Made by a program: the position numbers and the translations under genes. The notes below the pieces were generated by a model. The model was not told where the DNA came from. It ran no database searches and was given only the letters and a program-made list of their open reading frames with translations. A stretch of DNA of 14,624 bases from NCBI GenBank assembly GCA_027083015.1, contig JALWQS010000120.1:1-14624 (forward strand). Direction: 5' to 3'. Below are positions 1 to 7,192 of the stretch, piece after piece (within the stretch, counting starts at the first letter, position 1; each line of letters begins with the position of its first letter). Source of the DNA: Candidatus Woesearchaeota archaeon (GTDB lineage: Archaea > Nanobdellota > Nanobdellia > Woesearchaeales > UBA11576).

Positions 1-3000
1 GCTAATATCAGTGATTCTCTTATTGTTAATTTCTATTCTTATGCTGGTGAGAATGTTACTTTTGTTGATTGGTCTCCTGAACGTGAGGAAGCTTTCCTTA
101 ATTATGAGTATGTTGAGTTTTCTAATCATGATCGTAAGTTCTTCCGTCGTTATCATATTGAGCGTGCTAATCGTACCGGTAATGACATCCGTATTGAGTT
201 TAATGAGTCTTTGGAGCAGGATGTTCCTCCTGGAACTGTCATCACGGTCTTTAACAATCCCCTTCCTGCTGGTTATTTCATTGCTGATGTTGATCTTCAT
301 TATGGTGGTGCTAATCGTATCTCTGTTTGGGGCGAGGATCTTTCTGGTAATTCTGGTTATGCTTCTGATGATTGGGTTAATGCTCCTTACCCTCCTGATG
401 CTCCTGCTAAGCCTGTCTTCTGGAATTCTTCTCCTGAGGCTGTCTTGCCGGATCAGAATTTTACTCTTATCGGTTACTTGGATGATTTTGGTCTTGAGAC
501 TATAAATCTGACTTTTGTTTTTGATCAGTACCCTGATGCTAGAGAGACTTCTTTTACTGGGAGGATCTTTGATCAGGCAGATCTTAACTTGACTAAGCAT
601 CCTTCACAGAACCGTTCTAAAGGTGATGATTTCATCTATATCTCTGATAGTGATTACGCTACTTTCTCTCCTGATGCTTGGAAGGATTTGTATGTTGCTT
701 TCTCTAATCATGATCGTGAGTATTGGCTTCGTTATGATATTAATGATACTGCTAATTTTGCTGGTGAGGATGCTCGTCTTTATTTGGATCCTCCTTTGGA
801 GCATGATATCGGTCCTGATGACCTGATTTATTTCTATAATTCCAGTAAGAGGCATGGTTTCTTTAACCTGACTTTTAATTCTTCTAATCTTACTGGTTGG
901 AATGGCACTGATAATACTGGTCTTGGTATCTCTATGTTCCCGGGTCTTAATCGTGTTTATGCTGTTGGTTTCCGTGATAGTTCTATTGAGGGTCCTCCTT
1001 CTGATGATTTGTATATTTATGTGGATAATAGGTCTCCTTGGTTTAATTTTTCTGGTATTCCCGAGTATTATAGTAATCGTACTCCTACGATCCGTTGGTG
1101 GGTTTATGATGATTTCCGGGTTGATCCTGGTTCTGTGACCCTGAACTTGTCGGATAAGTCTTTTGGTGGTTCTTACGAGGCGATCTATAATGCTTCTAAT
1201 ATCTCTTGTTCGCCTGTTGATGGTAATCTTTCTTATCAGGAGTGTGTTCTTCATCTTAATTATACTGAGATTGGTACTTATAACGCGACTTTTTATGCTG
1301 AGGACTGGGCTGGTCTTTCTAACACTTCATCTCATAATGTGACTCTTCTTGTTACTAGTATTGATATCTTGCATGTTGAGGATCTGGATGATATCACTTA
1401 TGATACTTGGCTTTATTTTAATTGGACTTTCTCTCCGGGTTCTGAACTTGATCATTTTGAGTATGCTTTAGGCACTGCTCCTTATCCTGAGCCTGGTTTT
1501 GATTCTGTTAAGCCTTGGACTTCTACTATGGATGTCTTTGGTGACAATCGTGTTGAGATTAATTTCACTCATAACCTTACTGGTCCTTGGAATGCTACTC
1601 AGCTTAAGATGCTTGCCGGTAATGTATATTACCTTTCTGTTCGTGCTAAGAATAAGGCTGGTGAGTATGGTGTTACTAAGTCAAGCGATGGTATCTTGTT
1701 TATTGATCAGACTCCTCCTGTGTTGAAGTATCTTGATGATCATGGCCCTTGGACGGATTCCGATACTGAGCTTCGTGCTGATTGGTTGTTTGAGGATAAC
1801 GAGTCTGATATTATCCAGTACATGTATGCTTTGGGTACTGCTCCTTATCCGGATGCTGGTTGGGATTCTGTTGTTCCTGCAACTTTGGCAGGTTCTTCTC
1901 CTGTCCTTAATTTCCCTCTTAATCTCTCTGAGAACACTACTTATTACTATAATGTTAAGGCTGAGAATGGTAATGTGGCTGTTAATTATACTGGTTCTTG
2001 GTCTCCTTGGCATCATTCTGCCGGCGTCACTGTCGATACTTATCCTCCTAGTGGCGGTTTTATCGAGTGGTTGAACCAGACTTACATAACCTCTAATTTT
2101 GTTACTGTTCATGTTGATCCTGGTGAGGATCTTCCTGGCACCAGTGATAATGTTCAGGGTCTTATCCAGGTCGGTCGCGCTCCTATGGCTTATGATTCTT
2201 GTCCTGGTATTGTTGATTTTGACTGGTTGAACACTTCTGATGTGATCACTGGCGAGACTTATAAGAATGTTAATGTTACTAGTGGTTATTGTTATGCTTT
2301 CCGTCTTTATGCTCATGATCTTGCTGGTAATGGTGTTACTTATCTTATGCCTAATGAGACTTTGAGGATCGTTAAGGTGGATGTTACTCCTCCGTCTGAT
2401 GTTGCTCCTGTGGTGGATGATGGTTTCTTCACTAACTCTAAGAATGAGCTTCATGCTTCTTGGACAGCTTCTTCTGATCCTGAGTCTGGTTTTAAGTATT
2501 ATTTCTGGCGTATTGTAGAGCAGCCTTTGCCTGCTCCTACTTGTTACGTGAATGATTCAGGCACTAATTGTTCTGTCATCGCTAGTGGTATCTCTGCTGC
2601 TCCTGAAGTTTCTGTTGATGATCTTGAGATGATCAATAATTACAAGTATTATTTCCTTGTCAAGGCTCAGAACAATGCAGGTCTTAATTCTACTGAGCGT
2701 CATTCTGACGGTATTATCTATATTGATAATGCTCCTCCTGGAACGATCTATCTTACCAGTGTCAATGATGCTACTGAGGCTCATAGTCCTTACTTCACTA
2801 CTATAAAGACTAATCAGATCAATGTGACTGCTATCGGAGATCTTGATGGTTATGCTGATACTGCTCATTGTGTTCTTCTTCCTAATAATATGGATTACAC
2901 GGATCAGCCTCCTGCTATGAATTGTTCTTCTCCTTTCCAGTATCATGTCTATTATAATGAGACTTTCCCTGATGTGACTTTGATCAATTGTTCTGGTAAT

Positions 3001-6000
3001 ACTTCTCCTAGTCAGCCTCTTCAGGGTACTTGGACCTGGTGGCTTTCTTGTGTTGACTTTTATGGTAATGCTCAGTCTTTTGATCTTAATACTAAGGTCT
3101 GGTTTACTGTTGATTGGGAGGAGCCTCCTAACATCACTGTCTTTTTGGATTCTGAGTCTGGCATGGATTTGACTAATGACACTCTTGAGTGTTCTGCTGT
3201 AATATTTGATCCTGAATCTGATTTTGATCCTGACTCTACGGTCATCACTTGGCTTGTTGACGGAAAACCTGTCAGTTCTTCCTCTGCGCCTCCTTACACT
3301 TTGGTCGGTGATGAGTATCATTTCTCCAGTCTTCTTTCTCCTGATAAGACCGGTCGTGGTGATAATATCACTTGTGAGGTTTATGCCAGTGATACTGTTG
3401 GTATGAATGATACTCGCTCAGATTCTTTGGTCATCCGGAATTCTCCTCCTATTGATTCTTATCTTTTAGCTCCTGCTCTGGGGACTGCTTATGATGATGA
3501 GATGTTGATGTATTGGGTTGATGCTCTTGATGCTGATGATGATTATTTGACTTACACGATAGAGGTTGATAATGAGAGCGCCTCTTCTGTTCCTGTTTTC
3601 AATAATTCCAATAATGCGCTTTTGGATTATTATCCTGTCAAAGTTTTGCCTGTTACTGGTGTTAAGTCTTCGCCTTCGGTCTATCGTGATCTTATCGCTT
3701 ATGTTGATGATCGTAAGGGTGATGATGATATCTACCTTTATGATACTCTTACTGGTGTTGATACGGCTGTCGCTATGAGTACTGCTGAACAGTCTAATCC
3801 TAAGGTTTATGGTGATTATGTCATTTTCGAGGAAGGCGCCGGAGCTTATCGTTCTGTCAAGAAGTTTGATATGGCTTCCGGAGTGACGACTACTGTCGCT
3901 GACAGTGTCATTCCCGGTTCTATGGATTACTTCGGTGATGAGGTAGTTTATGCCAATTATAGCTCCGGTGCCATTTTTGTCTTTGATCTTTCGTCTGGTG
4001 ATCGCTCTTTGGTCTATACTGATCCTAAGGTTGAGAATACTCAGGTCTATGGTGATCTGGTAGCTTGGGACAATACTACTCATTCCTTCCTTTATGAGCT
4101 TAAGACTAAGACTTTGACAGTTCTTGATGGTACTGCTCCTAAGATCTTTGGTCGTTTTGTCGTCTTTAATGGTTCGGCTTCCAACTTGTATGATATCAAG
4201 ACTGGTTCTTTAGGTCTTCTGCCTCTTGGTAGCTCTGCGGATTATGATCTTTATGGTCATCTTCTTGCGCAGGTCCATGCTGGCAGTGTAGAGGTTCTTG
4301 ATATTACCCGTCCTTCTGTGGCTTTTGTTCTTCCTGCAGGTTCTTCTCCTGCTATCTATGATGATCTTGTTGTTTGGGAGCATAACAATAATGTTTATTA
4401 TGCTCGTGAGAATCGTTCTTTGCCTTATTTCTGGACTGTTGAGGATCTTGGCGCTTTGCCGGTCTATGATATGGTCGTCAATTCTACGGCTGATGGTCTT
4501 TATGCTTGGAGACTTGAGGTTTGTGATTCTTCTGCTGATCCTGCCGGTTGCACTTTTGCTTCTTCATGGTATGATGCTTCTAAGGATTTTGAGCTCTTTA
4601 ATGTTGATCGTACGCCTCCTACTATCGTAACGACTTCCCCTACTGATGATACTATTGTCGGCGGTTCTTTTAGGATCTGGGCTGTTATCAACGATAGTCT
4701 TGCTCCCCATGACTCTACAGTCTCTTCAGCTCATTATCGTCTTACGTTTAGGGATAATGCTTCTGTTTATCTTGATGGTTCTTTGGCGCGTACCGGAAGC
4801 ACTTGGCAGTCTTCTGTCCTTGACTTTGCTGGTATTGATCTTGCTAATTTCACTCTTGATATCTGGGCTAATGATACTGTTGATAATATGGCTCATCGTC
4901 AGGTTAATTTCACTTATGATAAGGATTGGTTGTGGTTTGCTTTCGGTACTGGTGATCAGGAGATTGTCCATGATTGGACTGTTTATGGCGGTTCTCAGAT
5001 AGATGCTGATTTTATCGCTTACAATGTTTACCAGTCCACTTTGAAGATTACCGGTCCTTTACCTGATACTACGACGAGGTTTATCCAGTCTATGACCAAT
5101 AGCTCCATAGTTAATCAGAACTATTCTGATCCTATCTCTATCCTTACTTGGCCTGATGGTCGTTATAAGGTTGAGTTTACGGGCAGTAATTATGAGGGTT
5201 CTAACTCTGATTATCGTATTTTCTTTGTTGATAGGACCGGACCTAAGTTCTATGGTGTCTCTCCTGATTTTGTTTTGGTGAATGATTCTTTGTTCCTTAG
5301 TGTTAATTGGTCTGATCTTACTCTTGGTCAGGTAAATATTACTTATAGTAATCCTGATCGTTCTAACTCTACGCCCGTGGTTCAGTCTTGGAATGGTTCT
5401 CTTTCAAGCGGTGTCTTCACTTCTGCTCCTATCGATGTTTCTGAGTTCATCAATGATACTTTCTATTGGTACTCTTCTGCTTTGGATCGTGATGGTAAGT
5501 ATAATGAGACTAATCAGTCGGGTTGGAATTCTGTCTTTGTAAGTTCTAATCCTCCTTACCAGGTAGCTGATATTCCTGATCAGGTCTGGCCTGAAGATAC
5601 TCAGAGGTCTTTCAATATCGCTCCTTACTTTGCTGATGTTAATGTGCTTGCTGGTGTTGATAATCTGACTTATGAGTTCAACAATACGGCTGCTCCTAAC
5701 ATATCGGTCATCATAGATTCTGCTACTGGTAATGTTACTTTGGTCCCTGATGGTAATTTCTCTGGTGTTCAGACTCTTCTTTTCCGTGCTGTTGATTATT
5801 ATGGTAATGTTTCTTCATGGTCCAATCCTGTTTTGGTCAATGTTACTCCTGTCAATGATCCTCCTGGTTTTAATCAGTCTTTGTATGTTGAGCTTCCTGA
5901 AGATAGCGGTTTGTATCAGGAGAATCTTTCTCAGTTCGCCTTTGATGTTGATGATCTTGCTCCTGACCTTTCCTGGTCTTTAGGTTCTTATAATACCTCT

Positions 6001-7116
6001 TTGATGCTTGCTGTCCTAGACACTTCTGATCCTTATAGTGTTATGATCAATATCACTCCTTTGCCTAATCAGACCGCTGTGTCTGTTGTTCCTGTTCAGC
6101 TTACTGATGATGAGGGTGCTTCTTCAGTCACTGATCTTGTGGTTAACATAACGCCTGTTCCTGATGCTCCTACTTCGCCAAGGCTTATCAATAGTTCTGA
6201 TGGTGGTCAGACTCCTGATGTTGGTTCTACTGTGAATCAGGATGTTGCTGTGCAGTGGTTGGCTTCTTTTGATGTTGATGGTGATCCTCTCTCTTACTCT
6301 CTTGAGTATAGTACTGTCGGTAGTTCTGGACCTTGGAACCTTATAGCTTCTGGTCTTCCTGATCCGACCACTCTTTATGATTGGCATTCCGGTTCTTTTA
6401 TCTCTGGTAAGTCTCAGGTTTGGCTTCGTGTCAATGTTTCTGATGGTATATTTGATGTTTCCAGTCCTTCTTATGGTCCTTTCTGGGTTGACAATAAGGC
6501 TCCTGTCATCACGATCAATGCTCCTGGTTACCCTTCTGATGATATTGCTTCCTCTTCCTTGTACTTGGAAGCTGTTACTGATGAGCCTGCAACTTGTGAT
6601 ATGAAGATCAATGATACTGTCTATAATCATTCTGTCTTGCTTACGCAGCACACTGCTCTGGCTTCGCTTCCTGTTGATGCGTCTTATCTTGTTAATTTTA
6701 GTTGTCAGGATTCTCAGGGCAATCCTTCCTGGAACTCTACTTTGGTCAATCTTTGGTCTTCAGAGCTTATTTTGAGGGGCGTGTCTGTGAATTCGACGGC
6801 TGTGATCAAGGATGCTCATGTCAATCTTTCTCTTAACATCTTTTCCTTGGATAATGTTATTTTGATCAATGCTACTGTTGAGAGTCCTTCTGGTGTTGCT
6901 CATCAGCTTGAGACTGCTAATTGGACTGTTGTTAAGTCTGGAAATATTTATTTGGCTAATGCTACTTTGTGGAATACGACTGCTGTTGGTCTTTATGACC
7001 TGAAGGATATTAAGATCTGGAATGCTCATGCGCCTCCGGTCATGGTCTCGCCCGCTGACCGGTCGAGCATATTTGAGGTTGCTGATCTTGTAAATCACCA
7101 GCTTAATATTGGATGA
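1..7116 (+). CDS. Giant modular surface protein (Ig/FN3-like, beta-propeller, cadherin-like), 5' partial
   Basis: The frame is open from base 1 to the TGA at 7114-7116, so the N-terminus and any signal peptide lie outside the window; 2371 residues are visible. The protein is almost certainly extracellular: it is very rich in N-x-S/T sequons, poor in Lys, and made of beta-sandwich modules joined by linkers such as IDQTPP, VDVTPP, VDRTPP and VNDPP. In order: two related modules sharing FSNHDR (about 1-410 and 580-1030), an Ig-like module (1040-1370), four FN3-like modules (1372-2740, two carrying ALGTAPYP), two Ig-like modules (2743-3440), a split FN3-like module enclosing a seven-repeat propeller (3442-4614), further Ig-like modules (4615-5556), two cadherin-like modules with PED and VNDPP signatures (5557-6170), and FN3/Ig-like modules to the end. 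No transmembrane helix or sorting signal is seen at the C-terminus. Likely role: adhesion or cell-envelope protein; ligand unknown. Module borders are read by eye. Confidence 0.9.
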   Translation, partial: ANISDSLIVNFYSYAGENVTFVDWSPEREEAFLNYEYVEFSNHDRKFFRRYHIERANRTGNDIRIEFNESLEQDVPPGTVITVFNNPLPAGYFIADVDLHYGGANRISVWGEDLSGNSGYASDDWVNAPYPPDAPAKPVFWNSSPEAVLPDQNFTLIGYLDDFGLETINLTFVFDQYPDARETSFTGRIFDQADLNLTKHPSQNRSKGDDFIYISDSDYATFSPDAWKDLYVAFSNHDREYWLRYDINDTANFAGEDARLYLDPPLEHDIGPDDLIYFYNSSKRHGFFNLTFNSSNLTGWNGTDNTGLGISMFPGLNRVYAVGFRDSSIEGPPSDDLYIYVDNRSPWFNFSGIPEYYSNRTPTIRWWVYDDFRVDPGSVTLNLSDKSFGGSYEAIYNASNISCSPVDGNLSYQECVLHLNYTEIGTYNATFYAEDWAGLSNTSSHNVTLLVTSIDILHVEDLDDITYDTWLYFNWTFSPGSELDHFEYALGTAPYPEPGFDSVKPWTSTMDVFGDNRVEINFTHNLTGPWNATQLKMLAGNVYYLSVRAKNKAGEYGVTKSSDGILFIDQTPPVLKYLDDHGPWTDSDTELRADWLFEDNESDIIQYMYALGTAPYPDAGWDSVVPATLAGSSPVLNFPLNLSENTTYYYNVKAENGNVAVNYTGSWSPWHHSAGVTVDTYPPSGGFIEWLNQTYITSNFVTVHVDPGEDLPGTSDNVQGLIQVGRAPMAYDSCPGIVDFDWLNTSDVITGETYKNVNVTSGYCYAFRLYAHDLAGNGVTYLMPNETLRIVKVDVTPPSDVAPVVDDGFFTNSKNELHASWTASSDPESGFKYYFWRIVEQPLPAPTCYVNDSGTNCSVIASGISAAPEVSVDDLEMINNYKYYFLVKAQNNAGLNSTERHSDGIIYIDNAPPGTIYLTSVNDATEAHSPYFTTIKTNQINVTAIGDLDGYADTAHCVLLPNNMDYTDQPPAMNCSSPFQYHVYYNETFPDVTLINCSGNTSPSQPLQGTWTWWLSCVDFYGNAQSFDLNTKVWFTVDWEEPPNITVFLDSESGMDLTNDTLECSAVIFDPESDFDPDSTVITWLVDGKPVSSSSAPPYTLVGDEYHFSSLLSPDKTGRGDNITCEVYASDTVGMNDTRSDSLVIRNSPPIDSYLLAPALGTAYDDEMLMYWVDALDADDDYLTYTIEVDNESASSVPVFNNSNNALLDYYPVKVLPVTGVKSSPSVYRDLIAYVDDRKGDDDIYLYDTLTGVDTAVAMSTAEQSNPKVYGDYVIFEEGAGAYRSVKKFDMASGVTTTVADSVIPGSMDYFGDEVVYANYSSGAIFVFDLSSGDRSLVYTDPKVENTQVYGDLVAWDNTTHSFLYELKTKTLTVLDGTAPKIFGRFVVFNGSASNLYDIKTGSLGLLPLGSSADYDLYGHLLAQVHAGSVEVLDITRPSVAFVLPAGSSPAIYDDLVVWEHNNNVYYARENRSLPYFWTVEDLGALPVYDMVVNSTADGLYAWRLEVCDSSADPAGCTFASSWYDASKDFELFNVDRTPPTIVTTSPTDDTIVGGSFRIWAVINDSLAPHDSTVSSAHYRLTFRDNASVYLDGSLARTGSTWQSSVLDFAGIDLANFTLDIWANDTVDNMAHRQVNFTYDKDWLWFAFGTGDQEIVHDWTVYGGSQIDADFIAYNVYQSTLKITGPLPDTTTRFIQSMTNSSIVNQNYSDPISILTWPDGRYKVEFTGSNYEGSNSDYRIFFVDRTGPKFYGVSPDFVLVNDSLFLSVNWSDLTLGQVNITYSNPDRSNSTPVVQSWNGSLSSGVFTSAPIDVSEFINDTFYWYSSALDRDGKYNETNQSGWNSVFVSSNPPYQVADIPDQVWPEDTQRSFNIAPYFADVNVLAGVDNLTYEFNNTAAPNISVIIDSATGNVTLVPDGNFSGVQTLLFRAVDYYGNVSSWSNPVLVNVTPVNDPPGFNQSLYVELPEDSGLYQENLSQFAFDVDDLAPDLSWSLGSYNTSLMLAVLDTSDPYSVMINITPLPNQTAVSVVPVQLTDDEGASSVTDLVVNITPVPDAPTSPRLINSSDGGQTPDVGSTVNQDVAVQWLASFDVDGDPLSYSLEYSTVGSSGPWNLIASGLPDPTTLYDWHSGSFISGKSQVWLRVNVSDGIFDVSSPSYGPFWVDNKAPVITINAPGYPSDDIASSSLYLEAVTDEPATCDMKINDTVYNHSVLLTQHTALASLPVDASYLVNFSCQDSQGNPSWNSTLVNLWSSELILRGVSVNSTAVIKDAHVNLSLNIFSLDNVILINATVESPSGVAHQLETANWTVVKSGNIYLANATLWNTTAVGLYDLKDIKIWNAHAPPVMVSPADRSSIFEVADLVNHQLNIG
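121..717 (+). repeat. Diverged domain duplication in the surface protein (FSNHDR modules)
   Basis: Two modules about 194 residues apart share EFSNHDRKFFRRYHI and AFSNHDREYWLRYDI, followed by similar acidic stretches and a further strand-rich section ending near ISVWGEDLSG and VYAVGFRDSS. A 15-base core is identical at 121-135 and 703-717. The rest is well diverged, so this is an old domain duplication rather than a recent DNA repeat. More copies may lie upstream of the window. Confidence 0.65.
1465..1872 (+). repeat. Repeated FN3-like modules with ALGTAPYP motif
   Basis: ALGTAPYPEPGFDSV is encoded at 1465-1509 and ALGTAPYPDAGWDSV at 1828-1872, a spacing of 363 bases (121 residues). Each sits in the same place within an FN3-like module, after a Y-rich strand and before a strand of the type YYLSVRAKNKAG or YYYNVKAENG, and each module ends in an (I/V)D-x-x-PP linker. 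The downstream module ending HSDGIIYIDNAPP near 2742 looks like a more diverged copy, matching SSDGILFIDQTPP near 1725. Confidence 0.6.
3667..4425 (+). other. Seven-repeat beta-propeller domain within the surface protein
   Basis: Seven units of about 35 residues repeat the pattern P-x-(V/I)-Y-(G/D)-D-x-(V/I)-x-(W/F/Y), followed by a strand and a turn such as YDTLTG, FDMASG, FDLSSG or YDIKTG. The unit openings are SPSVYRD, NPKVYGD, SMDYFGD, NTQVYGD, APKIFGR, DYDLYGH and SPAIYDD. This matches the TolB-like propeller repeat known from archaeal surface proteins (family knowledge), and seven units would close a ring. Such domains usually mediate binding, and no catalytic residues are recognisable. 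The flanks look like the two halves of an FN3-like module. Confidence 0.7.
5557..6170 (+). other. Two cadherin-like modules in the surface protein
   Basis: Two consecutive units start with PDQVWPEDTQRSF and YVELPEDSG and end with LVNVTPVNDPP and VVNITPVPDAP. Inside the first are the typical DSATGNVTLVPDGNFSG turn and a LLFRAVDYYGN strand. The PED opening and VNDxP closing are signatures of tandem cadherin-like / VCBS-like repeats of prokaryotic surface proteins, which commonly bind Ca2+. The acidic residues needed for that are present, but binding is not proven. Confidence 0.6.
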
Positions 7117-7162
7117 TGCTATTATGGATTGTTGTGTGTATAAGTTTCAAAAAGGTTTGAAG

Positions 7163-7192
7163 ATGAGATTTGGGATGATGAGATTCGGGATG
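7163..7192 (+). repeat. 15-base tandem duplication containing the start codon
   Basis: ATGAGATTTGGGATG (7163-7177) is followed directly by ATGAGATTCGGGATG (7178-7192), with one T/C difference. It encodes MRFGM twice at the very N-terminus of the membrane protein and so provides two near-equivalent starts. The first is better placed behind the AAGGT ribosome site. Confidence 0.85.

Noticed and set aside
11..505. Open frame on + in another frame, rich in Leu, Met, Ile and Val
   Set aside because: It overlaps the true frame and its hydrophobicity arises from reading NNT codons out of register; it is not a membrane protein.
604..1254. Long open frame on the - strand inside the surface gene (also 1681-2454, 2557-3321 and 3466-4083)
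   Set aside because: These are antisense shadows produced by the T-ending codon bias of the + gene. The translations are low-complexity, rich in Ile, Arg, Ser and Thr, with no recognisable domain.
7109..7162. TTG-initiated upstream extension of the membrane protein, overlapping the giant gene
   Set aside because: The extension is not signal-like and has no ribosome site, whereas the ATG at 7163 is preceded by AAGGT at the usual spacing and leads into a signal peptide.
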